Source: Catellatospora sp. TT07R-123
GTDB taxonomy: Bacteria; Actinomycetota; Actinomycetes; Mycobacteriales; Micromonosporaceae
Direction of reading: 5' to 3'
Length of the DNA stretch: 64,000 bases
NCBI RefSeq assembly: GCF_018327705.1
Contig: NZ_BNEM01000001.1
Location: 2,418,001-2,482,000 of the forward strand
Part shown: piece after piece, positions 51,928 through 59,253 of the stretch
Layout: the number at the start of each line of letters is the position of its first letter
Position numbering within the stretch: the first letter of the stretch is position 1
Translations under genes and position numbers: made by a program
Notes under the pieces: generated by a model
Database searches by the model: none
What the model saw: the letters and a program-made list of their open reading frames with translations, nothing else
Told to the model about the DNA's origin: nothing

Positions 51928-52500
51928 GTGCCCAGGGTGAGTCAGGACCAGCTCGACGCCCGCCGCCACGAGATCCTCGCGGCGGCCCGCGCCTGCTTCG
52001 CCCGCTACGGCTACGAGGGCGCCACCGTGCGCCGGCTGGAGCAGGCCACCGGGCTGTCCCGGGGCGCGATCTTCCACCACTTCCGCGACAAGGACTCGCT
52101 GTTCCTGGCCGTGGCCGAGGACGACGCGGTCGAGATGGCCGCGACGGTCGCCGCCAACGGCCTGGTGCAGGTCATGCGCGACCTGCTGGCCCACGCCGGG
52201 GACCCGGACGCGGCGGGCTGGCTGGGCACCCAGCTGGAAGTGGCCCGGCGGCTGCGCACCGACCCGGCGTTCGCCAAGCGGTGGGCGCAGCACTCCGACG
52301 CGATCGACCTCGCCACCCGCGAGCGCCTCCAGCGCCAGGCCGGGGCGGGCGTGCTGCGCGAGGACGTGCCGCTGGACGTGCTGACGCACTTCCTGGAGCT
52401 GGCGTACGACGGGCTGGTCAAGCGCCTGGCGATGGGCGGCTCGGCCGACGACTTCGGCCCGGTGCTGGACCTGATCGAGGAGACGGTCCGCCGCCGCTGA
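51928..52500 (+). CDS. acnR: TetR family regulator, AcnR-like (aconitase repressor)
   Basis: 190 aa, near the 188 aa of Corynebacterium AcnR. The N-terminal HTH 'CFARYGYEGATVRRLEQATG' and 'LSRGAIFHHFRDKDSLFLAV' closely resemble AcnR as I remember it; the C-terminal ligand domain follows ('VARRLRTDPAFAKRWAQHSD'). AcnR represses the aconitase gene, responding to citrate or iron in corynebacteria. Here it lies 5.2 kb past acnA rather than next to it. The GTG at 51928 follows GAAGAT by 6 nt (leaderless); a second GTG is at 51937, and the longer frame to 51829 would cross the promoter. Confidence 0.82.
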   Translation: MPRVSQDQLDARRHEILAAARACFARYGYEGATVRRLEQATGLSRGAIFHHFRDKDSLFLAVAEDDAVEMAATVAANGLVQVMRDLLAHAGDPDAAGWLGTQLEVARRLRTDPAFAKRWAQHSDAIDLATRERLQRQAGAGVLREDVPLDVLTHFLELAYDGLVKRLAMGGSADDFGPVLDLIEETVRRR

Positions 52501-52709
52501 AACGGGCGGTCGGCCCACCCGGGCGCAGACATGACGGGCGCAGACATGACGAACCCCGGGGTTCCGCGCGGGTGCGCGGGGCCGGTCGGACTAACCGGCA
52601 TCCCCCGGGGCTCGGGTGGCTGCTTGGAATTCGCCGGGCCGCTGACACACGGCCTCGACCATTCCATCGAGCCTGATGGTCTCGACGAAGATCAGTCGAT
52701 GACAGCCGC

Positions 52710-52748
52710 CTAGCGGGCAGCCACCTCACGAGTCCTGTAGCTACTCAA
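52710..52748 (-). CDS. Possible 12-codon peptide in a stand-alone small transcript
   Basis: On the minus strand a promoter-like pair TTGCCG (52804-52809), 18 nt, TAGATT (52780-52785) leads to AAAGGAGGTGG and a TTG-started ORF reading MSSYRTREVAAR. Nothing is encoded downstream on this strand (acnR is convergent), so the product would be a peptide or a small RNA of about 200 nt ending in the GC-rich hairpins near 52560-52600. I see no other gene in 52501-52852. Confidence 0.4.
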   Translation of the reverse strand: MSSYRTREVAAR

Positions 52749-52820
52749 AGCTGGACCACCTCCTTTCCCGTGTACAGCGAATCTATCCACGGGATCGGGG
52801 GATCGGCAAGAGCATTTTCC

Positions 52821-52844
52821 GCGGTGGCGTGCCACCGCTACCGT
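52821..52844 (+). promoter_or_regulatory. Operator-like palindrome abutting a leaderless -10
   Basis: GCGGTGGC-GT-GCCACCGC (52821-52838), a perfect 8-bp dyad, is followed at once by TACCGT (52839-52844), 8 nt before the ATG of the 37-aa protein. Position is right for a repressor site. Confidence 0.5.
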
Positions 52845-52852
52845 GCGACGGC

Positions 52853-52966
52853 ATGGCATCTTTATCCCCCTGGCACGTGCTGGTCATCGGCTCGGTCTGC
52901 TGCACCGTCGTGGTCGTGGCCGCCGTGATCACGCTCGTCATCGTCAACGCCAACAAGAAGAAGTGA
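52853..52966 (+). CDS. 37-aa single-span membrane protein
   Basis: One hydrophobic helix (about residues 9-31, 'VLVIGSVCCTVVVVAAVITL') with two adjacent Cys, and a C-terminal NKKK. Leaderless ATG. Its stop is 4 nt before the DDAH-type gene, so the two are co-transcribed. Function unknown. Confidence 0.65.
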   Translation: MASLSPWHVLVIGSVCCTVVVVAAVITLVIVNANKKK

Positions 52967-52970
52967 TCGC

Positions 52971-53735
52971 TTGACCGGCACCGCACTGCTCCGCCGCCCC
53001 GGCCGCCTCCTGGCCGAGGGCATCGTCACCCACATCGACCGCTCCCCCGTCGACCTCGACCTGGCCCTGGCCCAGCACGAGGCGTACGGGCGGGCGCTGG
53101 CCGGGCACGGCTGGGCCGTCCGGCAGGCCCCGCTCGCCGACGACTGCCCCGACGCCGTGTTCATCGAGGACCAGGTCGTGGTCGTCGACGACCTCGCGGT
53201 GCTGACCCGGTCCGGCGCGCCCGCGCGCCGCGCGGAGTCGGCCGGGGTCGAGGCCGCGGTGCGCGAACTCGGCCTGCGCGTGGCGCGCATCGCGGAGCCG
53301 GGCACCCTCGACGGCGGCGACGTGCTCCAGGTCGGCCCGACCGTCTACGTCGGACGCGGCGGCCGTACGAACGGCGAGGGCATCCGGCAGCTGCGCGAGC
53401 TGCTGGCACCGCTGGGCCGCACCGTGGTGGCGGTGCCACTGGGCGCGGTGCTGCACCTGAAGTCGGCGGTGACAGCCCTGCCCGACGGCACGTTCCTGGT
53501 CCTGCCGCAGCTGGTGCCGACCGGGCTGTTCCCGGCCGTGCGGCCGGTGGACGAGGAGGCGGGCTGCCACGTGGTGCCGCTGGGCGGCGACCGGATCCTG
53601 CTCGCGTCGTCGGCGCCGCGTACGGCGGAGCTGCTGGTGGACCTGGGTTTCCAGCCGGTCATCGTCGACATCGGCGAGTTCGAGAAGCTCGAAGGCTGCG
53701 TGACCTGCCTGTCGGTCCTGGTTCCCGGCCGGTAG
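52971..53735 (+). CDS. Dimethylarginine dimethylaminohydrolase (DDAH) family protein
   Basis: 254-aa amidinotransferase-superfamily hydrolase that would turn methylated arginine (or a related guanidino compound) into citrulline plus amine. 'VFIEDQVVVVDDLAVLTRSG', 'GTLDGGDVLQVG', catalytic His in 'AVLHLKSAVTALPDGT' and catalytic Cys in 'EGCVTCLSVLVPG' at the C-terminus. TTG start, directly after the 37-aa membrane protein. Some actinobacterial members act as citrulline- or arginine-deiminase-like enzymes; substrate unproven. Confidence 0.88.
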   Translation: MTGTALLRRPGRLLAEGIVTHIDRSPVDLDLALAQHEAYGRALAGHGWAVRQAPLADDCPDAVFIEDQVVVVDDLAVLTRSGAPARRAESAGVEAAVRELGLRVARIAEPGTLDGGDVLQVGPTVYVGRGGRTNGEGIRQLRELLAPLGRTVVAVPLGAVLHLKSAVTALPDGTFLVLPQLVPTGLFPAVRPVDEEAGCHVVPLGGDRILLASSAPRTAELLVDLGFQPVIVDIGEFEKLEGCVTCLSVLVPGR

Positions 53736-53750
53736 CACGCGGGGCGCATC

Positions 53751-53784
53751 ATGAAGGCCCCTCTTCTTCGAAGGAGACCTTCAT
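53751..53784 (+). promoter_or_regulatory. Hairpin masking the ribosome site of the triad operon
   Basis: ATGAAGG (53751-53757) pairs with CCTTCAT (53778-53784), which contains the first two bases of the start codon, and inside it CTCTT can pair with AGGAG (one G:U). AAGGAG is thereby closed. Suggests that translation of the following gene can be switched. Confidence 0.5.
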
Positions 53785-54709
53785 GGACGACGGCGCCACC
53801 TGGGGCATCCCGGGGCCCACGTTCCTGTGGCTCTATCTCGGCCTGTTCGTGGTGGTGCTGGTCGGCACGCTGATCCACCGGAAGCGGCTGTTCGCCGGCC
53901 CGGACTCGGTGCGCGTCGACCAGCTCACCCCGCAGCAGGTCGCCTACCTCAGCGACGGACCGCGCCTGGTCGTCTACGCGTCGCTGGCGTTCCTGCGCCA
54001 GTCGCTGGCGATCGAGACCGGCGCGGACGGCCGGCTGCGGCGCGTCGGCGTGCTGCCCGCCGGGGCGACGCCGGTGGACGCGGCGGTGCTGCACGCGGCG
54101 GGCAACGGCGCCCGGGTCGGCGAGCTGGCCGCCGAGCGGTCGGTGGCCGCGGCCCTGGAGGAGCTGCGCTCGTCGCTGGAGCGGGCCGGCCTGGTGGTCG
54201 CCCCCGAGGTCGCCCGCAGCGCCCGGCGCGGCGGCTACCTGCTGCTCGCGCTGCTGGCGCTGGGCGTGCTCCGGGCCTGGGCGGGCGTGCGCAACGACCG
54301 GCCCATCGGCAACCTGATCGCGGTCATGGTCCCGCTGCTGATCGTGAGCGTGGTCGTGCTGGTGATCCGCCGCACCCGCACCCGCGCCGCGACCAACGCG
54401 CTGTTCGACGCCAAGAAGCAGTACTTCCACCTCTCCCCCACCCAGCAGCCCTCCTGGGCCACGTACGGGGCGGCCGGGGCGGCCATGGGCGTGGGCCTGT
54501 TCGGGGCGGCCGCGCTGTGGAGCGCCGATCCGGCGTTCGCCGCCGAGGCCCAGATCGACCAGGTGCGCCAGCGCGTCGGCAACGACGGCAGCACCTACTA
54601 CTCGTGCAGCACCGGATCGTCGTGCAGCGGCGGCTCGTCCGACAGCGGCGGCGGCTCGTCGTGCGGCGGCGGGTCCTCGTGCGGCGGTGGCGGCGGGTGC
54701 GGGGGATGA
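53783..54709 (+). CDS. TIGR04222-like membrane protein with Cys/Gly/Ser tail, candidate modified precursor
   Basis: 308 aa. First membrane helix at about 13-32; a soluble segment with 'DQLTPQQVAYLSDGPRLVVY' (about 47-66) and two winged-helix-like halves; a helix pair near 155-195 and another near 235-250; then a last ~35 residues low in complexity, built from Gly and Ser with five Cys in SSC and GGC units ('YYSCSTGSSC', 'GGSSC', 'GGGGGCGG'). This layout matches the actinobacterial TIGR04222 family. Its stop overlaps the DUF692 gene's ATG. DUF692/MNIO enzymes modify Cys-rich peptides, so the tail is a plausible substrate and the rest a carrier in the membrane (inference). Confidence 0.82.
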   Translation: MDDGATWGIPGPTFLWLYLGLFVVVLVGTLIHRKRLFAGPDSVRVDQLTPQQVAYLSDGPRLVVYASLAFLRQSLAIETGADGRLRRVGVLPAGATPVDAAVLHAAGNGARVGELAAERSVAAALEELRSSLERAGLVVAPEVARSARRGGYLLLALLALGVLRAWAGVRNDRPIGNLIAVMVPLLIVSVVVLVIRRTRTRAATNALFDAKKQYFHLSPTQQPSWATYGAAGAAMGVGLFGAAALWSADPAFAAEAQIDQVRQRVGNDGSTYYSCSTGSSCSGGSSDSGGGSSCGGGSSCGGGGGCGG

Positions 54710-55536
54710 CCCCGCTGGCCGGGCGCGGTGTCGGCATCGGCTGGCGGCCCGAGATCGCGGGGTTCGTGGCCGAGCTGCCCGGTCTGCGCTTCGTCGAGGT
54801 CGTCGCCGAGTCGGTGCCGCACCGCGGCCACGGTGAACCGCCCCCGGCGCTGGCCGCACTGGCCCGCGCCGGGGTCGCCGTCGTGCCGCACGGGGTGAAG
54901 CTCTCCCTCGGCGGCGCCGAGCCGGTCGACCCGCACCGCGTCGCGCACCTGGCCCACTGCGCGCAGGTGCTGCGGGCCCCGCTGGTCAGCGAGCACATCG
55001 CGTACGTCCGCGCGGGCGGGCTGGAGGCCGGGCACCTGCTGCCGGTGCCGCGCAGCCGGGCGGCGGTCGCCGCGATCGCGGCCAACGTCGCCCGGACCAC
55101 CGCCGAGCTGGACGTGCCGCTGGCGCTGGAGCCGATCGCGGCGCTGTTCGACTGGCCCGACGACGAGCTGACCGAGGCCCAGTTCCTGACCGAGGTGCTG
55201 GACCGCACGGACGCGCTGCTGCTGCTCGACATCGCCAACGTGTACGCCAACGCCCGCAACCGCGGCACCGACCCGCTGGCCCTGCTGGCGGAGCTGCCGC
55301 TGGACCGCGTGGCGTACGTCCACGTCGCGGGCGGTTCCGAGCGCGGCGGCCACTACCACGACACGCACACCGACCCGGTGCCCTGGGAGGTGCTGGAGCT
55401 GCTGCGGGAACTGTGCGACCGGTCCCGCCCACCGGCGCTGCTGCTGGAACGCGACGGCGACTACCCGCCCGCGGCGGCCCTGCGCGCCGACCTGGACGCC
55501 ATCAGCGACGCCTCCGGCTACCCGGTGATCACGTGA
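54706..55536 (+). CDS. DUF692 / multinuclear non-heme iron oxidase (MNIO), peptide-modifying
   Basis: 276-aa TIM-barrel enzyme. Family motifs: 'GVGIGWRPEI' at the start, 'VVPHGVKLSLGG' (His), 'LVSEHIAYVRAG' (Glu, His), 'LALEPIAALFDWPDDE' (Glu), 'LLLDIANVYANARN' (Asp, Asn), 'VHVAGGSERGGHYHDTHTDP' (several His) and 'LLLERDGDYPP' (Glu). These ligand the two or three irons in characterised members (MbnB, TglH), which oxidatively rework Cys or Asp side chains of ribosomal peptides. ATGA overlap with the Cys-tailed gene and GTGA overlap with the next one: a tight three-gene unit. Confidence 0.9.
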   Translation: MTPLAGRGVGIGWRPEIAGFVAELPGLRFVEVVAESVPHRGHGEPPPALAALARAGVAVVPHGVKLSLGGAEPVDPHRVAHLAHCAQVLRAPLVSEHIAYVRAGGLEAGHLLPVPRSRAAVAAIAANVARTTAELDVPLALEPIAALFDWPDDELTEAQFLTEVLDRTDALLLLDIANVYANARNRGTDPLALLAELPLDRVAYVHVAGGSERGGHYHDTHTDPVPWEVLELLRELCDRSRPPALLLERDGDYPPAAALRADLDAISDASGYPVIT

Positions 55537-55973
55537 CGGAGGTGTGGCGCGAGGAGCTGGCGCGGCGGCAGGAGGAGCTGGTGCGGGCGCTGGTCGGCGG
55601 GGGTGCGCTGCCCGACGGGTTCGTGGCGCGCGACGTGACCGCGACGCGGGACGCGCTGCTGCGCAAGCGGGCCGGCGAGGTGGCCCGGGTGTGGCCGCTG
55701 CTGGCCGCCTCGGCCGGGCCCGGCCGGTGGGCGGCGACGTTCGGCGCCTGGGCGGCGGGACGGCCGCCGCAGGGTTCGCTGCGCGACGGCTGGGACTACG
55801 CGCGGGCGCATCCGCCGGTGGGCCCGGCCGCGCTGGAGCTTGCGGAGCGGGAGCTGCTGTGGTCGTACGACAGCAGCTCCGCGCCCCGTCCCCGCCGGGG
55901 ACCCGGCCTGGGCCGGGTGGGCGGGGTGTTCCTGGTCCGCTGGCGCGGACGCGTCCACCGCTGGTCGCGGTAG
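55533..55973 (+). CDS. Small helical partner protein (DUF2063/HvfC-like)
   Basis: 146 aa. 'REELARRQEELVRALVGGGA', 'VARDVTATRDALLRKRAGEV' and 'VWPLLAASAG' resemble the N-terminal helical domain of the DUF2063 (HvfC) proteins that accompany DUF692 enzymes and are thought to present the precursor peptide. The C-terminal ~35 residues are basic (Arg-rich), possibly membrane- or nucleic-acid-contacting. GTG start overlapping the MNIO stop. Identification by pattern and context; moderate certainty. Confidence 0.7.
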   Translation: MTEVWREELARRQEELVRALVGGGALPDGFVARDVTATRDALLRKRAGEVARVWPLLAASAGPGRWAATFGAWAAGRPPQGSLRDGWDYARAHPPVGPAALELAERELLWSYDSSSAPRPRRGPGLGRVGGVFLVRWRGRVHRWSR

Positions 55974-55985
55974 CCCAGGCCAACG

Positions 55986-57968
55986 TTAGCCCAGCGCGAC
56001 AGCCGCCGAATCCACCTGGAGTCCCGGCTGTACGGGCGAGTCGGTCACGGCGCTCTGCTCACCGGTTCGCGGCGACCCTGTCGCCGCGAACTGCGTCCGG
56101 TACAGGTCGGCGTACAGGCCGCCCTCGGCGAGCAGCTGCTCGTGGGTGCCGCGCTGGACGATGCGGCCGCCGTCGAGCACCAGGATCTGGTCGGCCTCGC
56201 GCACGGTCGACAGCCGGTGCGCGATGACCAGCGAGGTGCGGCCGGTCAGCGCGGTGGTGAGCGCCTGCTGCACGGCGGCCTCGCTCTCGGAGTCCAGGTG
56301 TGCGGTGGCCTCGTCCAGGATGACGATCGACGGGGCCTTGAGCAGCAGCCGGGCGATGGCGATGCGCTGCTTCTCGCCGCCGGAGAAGCGGTAGCCGCGC
56401 TCGCCGACGACGGTGTCCAGGCCGTCGGGGGTGTTGCGGACCAGGGTCTCGATCTGCGCGGCGCGCAGCGCGGCCCACAGCTCGTCGTCGGTGGCCTCGG
56501 GCCTGGCATAGCGCAGGTTCTCGGCGATGGTCTCGTGGAACAGGTGGGCGTCCTGGGTGACCACGCCGATGGTGTCGCGCAGCGACTGCGCGGTGGCGTC
56601 GCGCACGTCGACCCCGCCGACGAGCACGGCGCCGGAGGTGGCGTCGTACATCCGGCTGACCAGCATCGAGGTGGTGGACTTGCCCGCGCCGGACGGCCCG
56701 ACCAGCGCGACCAGCTGACCCGGCTCGACGGTGAACGAGACGCCGCGCAGCACCGGCTCGGTGGCGACCCGGTCGAGCACGGCCACGTCCTCCAGCGAGG
56801 CGAGCGAGACCTCGCTGGCGGTCGGGTAGCGGAACACGACGTCGCGGAACTCCACCCGCGAGGCGCGCGGCGGCAGGTCGACGGCGTCGGGCTTCTCGGC
56901 GATGGCGGGGGCCAGGTCGAGGATCTCGAAGACGCGGTCGAAGGAGACCAGGGCACCCATCACGTCGACGCGGACATTGGACAGGGCGGTGATCGGGCCG
57001 TACAGGCGGACCAGGAGCAGGGCCAGGGCGACCACGGTGCCCGCGCCGATCTGGCCCTTGACCGCGTACCAGCCGCCCAGGCCGTAGACCAGCGCCTGGG
57101 CCAGTGACGCGACCAGCATCATGGCCGCGAAGAAGATCCGGGAGAACATGGCGCTCTCCACGCCGATGTCGCGCACCCGCCCGGCCCGCCGCGCGAACCG
57201 GTCGGCCTCCACCTCGGGACGGGCGAACAGCTTCACCAGCAGCGCCCCGGCCACCCCGAACCGCTCGGTCATGGTGGCCTGCATACGGGCGTTGAGCTCG
57301 TACGACTCCTTGGTGATCTCCGCCAGCCGGTTGCCGACCCGGCGCGCGGGCAGGATGAACAGGGGCAGCAGCACCAGCGACAGCACGGTGATCTGCCAGC
57401 TCAGCGTGAACATCACGGCCGCGGTGAGGACGAGCTGGATGATGTTGCCGACCACGCCCGACAGCGTGCTGGTGAAGGCGCGCTGGGCGCCGAGCACGTC
57501 GTTGTTGAGGCGGCTGACCAGGGCACCGGTCTGGGCGCGGGTGAAGAACTGCACCGGCAGCCGCTGGACGTGGTCGTACACCCGGGTGCGCAGGTCGTAG
57601 ATCAGGCCCTCGCCGATGCGGGCGGAGTAGTAGCGCTCGGCCAGCGACAGCAACGCGCTGAGCACGGCCAGGGCCGCGATGTACAGCGCGATCCGGATGA
57701 CCGTCGCGGCGGCGTCGGGGTCGGGGGCCGCGCCGGGCGGCGGCGCGATCACGTTGACCACGTCCTTCGCCAGCAGCGGGGTGGCCACGCCCATGACCGC
57801 GCCGAGCACCACGGTCAACAGGAAGACCGTGATCTCTTTCCGGTACGGCCGGGCGAAGCCGAGAATCCGCTTGGCGGTCTGCCGGCCTATCTTGCGGTCC
57901 TCGACACTCTGTCCGCGTCGCATGGAACGCATCAGCTGTTCCATGCCCCCCGCGCCACCTGGATGCAT
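55986..57968 (-). CDS. ABC transporter, fused permease and ATPase (exporter type)
   Basis: 660-aa half-transporter. N-terminal soluble lead of ~40 residues, six-helix ABC membrane domain (about 50-330), then the ATPase with Walker A 'LVALVGPSGAGKSTTSMLVS', signature 'YRFSGGEKQRIAIARLL', Walker B 'IVILDEATAHLD' and H-loop 'LVIAHRLSTV'. It would homodimerise; substrate unknown (multidrug/lipid type). ATG at 57968 preceded by GAGAGG; convergent with the MNIO triad, only 12 nt apart, so it is not part of that operon. Confidence 0.93.
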   Translation of the reverse strand: MHPGGAGGMEQLMRSMRRGQSVEDRKIGRQTAKRILGFARPYRKEITVFLLTVVLGAVMGVATPLLAKDVVNVIAPPPGAAPDPDAAATVIRIALYIAALAVLSALLSLAERYYSARIGEGLIYDLRTRVYDHVQRLPVQFFTRAQTGALVSRLNNDVLGAQRAFTSTLSGVVGNIIQLVLTAAVMFTLSWQITVLSLVLLPLFILPARRVGNRLAEITKESYELNARMQATMTERFGVAGALLVKLFARPEVEADRFARRAGRVRDIGVESAMFSRIFFAAMMLVASLAQALVYGLGGWYAVKGQIGAGTVVALALLLVRLYGPITALSNVRVDVMGALVSFDRVFEILDLAPAIAEKPDAVDLPPRASRVEFRDVVFRYPTASEVSLASLEDVAVLDRVATEPVLRGVSFTVEPGQLVALVGPSGAGKSTTSMLVSRMYDATSGAVLVGGVDVRDATAQSLRDTIGVVTQDAHLFHETIAENLRYARPEATDDELWAALRAAQIETLVRNTPDGLDTVVGERGYRFSGGEKQRIAIARLLLKAPSIVILDEATAHLDSESEAAVQQALTTALTGRTSLVIAHRLSTVREADQILVLDGGRIVQRGTHEQLLAEGGLYADLYRTQFAATGSPRTGEQSAVTDSPVQPGLQVDSAAVALG

Positions 57969-58080
57969 TCCGTGCCTCTCACTAATCCGTCGATCAGCCG
58001 CATTAACGCGGCCCGCAAACGGAAAATTCCTTAGCGAGGCTAAGAATATCCTGAGCCCCATTCGGGGCCGAACCGAATGC

Positions 58081-58842
58081 CTACTCCCCCAGTCCGGCCA
58101 GATCCCGAATACGGCGGGTCTGCGCTTCGCGCTCGGCCCGTTCCTGCTCGGCGTGACCACGCCCGGAAGCCCCGGCGAGCAGCGCCTTGATCTCGACGAC
58201 GGCGTCGCGCGGGCCGGCCAGCACCGCCTGCACCAGGTCGGATGTCGCCGCGTCCAGCTCGTCGCGGGCCACCACCAGGTTGGCCAGGCCGATCCGCTCC
58301 GCCTCGGCGGCGCCCACCCGGCGGCCGGTGACGCACAGCTCCAGCGCCCGGCCGTACCCGACCAGGTCGACCAGCCGCTTGGTGCCGGTGAGGTCGGGCA
58401 CCAGGCCGAGGGTCACCTCGGCCATCGAGAACACGGCGTCGTCGGCGGCGATCCGCAGGTCGCAGGCCAGCGCCAGCTGGAACCCGGCGCCGATCGCGTG
58501 GCCCTGCACCGCCGCGACGGTGATCAGGTCAGGACGGCGCAGCCAGGTGAACGCCTGCTGGAACTCCGCGATCCGGTCGGCGCACTCCTGCGGGCTGATC
58601 CGGGCCAGCTCCTGGAACTCGCCGCCGGCCACCACGCTCAGGTCCAGGCCCGCGGAGAACGACCGCCCCTCGCCGCGCAGAACCACCACCCGCACGTCAC
58701 CGGTCAGGCCGCGGGCGAACTCGGTCAGCCCTGCCCACAGCGCCGGGGTCTGCGCGTTGCGCACCTGCGGGCGGTCCAATGTCACCGTCGCGACTGGACC
58801 GTCGACAAGTACGCGAAAGCCGGTCGCTGTCTCGTCAGACAT
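58081..58842 (-). CDS. Enoyl-CoA hydratase/isomerase family protein
   Basis: 253-aa crotonase-fold protein. Oxyanion loops 'RSFSAGLDLSVV' and 'AVQGHAIGAGFQLALACDLR'; 'EVTLGLVPDLTGTKRLVDLV' carries one catalytic Glu position as in hydratases, the other is not evident, so isomerase or hydrolase activity is possible. ATG at 58842, GGGAG 8 nt upstream. 112 nt before the ABC exporter start, with an AT-rich TTAGC/GCTAA hairpin between. Confidence 0.88.
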   Translation of the reverse strand: MSDETATGFRVLVDGPVATVTLDRPQVRNAQTPALWAGLTEFARGLTGDVRVVVLRGEGRSFSAGLDLSVVAGGEFQELARISPQECADRIAEFQQAFTWLRRPDLITVAAVQGHAIGAGFQLALACDLRIAADDAVFSMAEVTLGLVPDLTGTKRLVDLVGYGRALELCVTGRRVGAAEAERIGLANLVVARDELDAATSDLVQAVLAGPRDAVVEIKALLAGASGRGHAEQERAEREAQTRRIRDLAGLGE

Positions 58843-58878
58843 CGGCCGGCTCCCACTGCTGCCTTGGTGCAAGCGAAA

Positions 58879-59106
58879 TCATGCCTTCTTCCGCCGCCTG
58901 GCTCCGCCGCGCTGCCGCAGGGCCACACCGGACTCGGTGAGCACGCGGTGGATGAACCCGTACGAGCGACCAGTAGACGCTGCCAGCGCGCGGATGCTCT
59001 CACCCGACGTGTAGCGCTTCACGAGGTCCTTGGCGAGCGTCTGGCGTTCGGTGCCGACGATCCGGCGACCCTTCTCGGTGGCGGTAGCTGTACCGGTGGC
59101 TGCCAT
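58879..59106 (-). CDS. Small helix-turn-helix protein
   Basis: 75 aa. 'KRYTSGESIRALAASTGRSY' followed by 'GFIHRVLTESGVALRQRGGA' is a clear resolvase-type HTH, ending in a basic GARRRKKA tail that would hold DNA backbone. Widespread in actinobacteria as a stand-alone small DNA-binding protein; its regulon is not known to me. ATG at 59106 with GAGGAAG upstream. Confidence 0.85.
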   Translation of the reverse strand: MAATGTATATEKGRRIVGTERQTLAKDLVKRYTSGESIRALAASTGRSYGFIHRVLTESGVALRQRGGARRRKKA

Positions 59107-59253
59107 GTTGACTTCCTCACGTCCCGGACGATGCGGTTGCGGTCTCACCTATTAGACCGCCTCCGACGATCATGCGCTAGATATCAATTCCATGCCAACC
59201 GACACGCAAGGTGCTGTCGGGTACCCGATAGCCCGCATATAGCGTATGGCGCC

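Noticed and set aside
52971-53735. DDAH-type enzyme as part of the MNIO operon
   Set aside because: A 47-nt gap with its own ribosome-site hairpin separates them, and no known MNIO pathway uses such an enzyme; kept as a separate unit.
55986-57968. ABC exporter as the transporter of the MNIO unit
   Set aside because: It is on the opposite strand, convergent with the unit and without a peptidase C39 domain; adjacency alone is weak.
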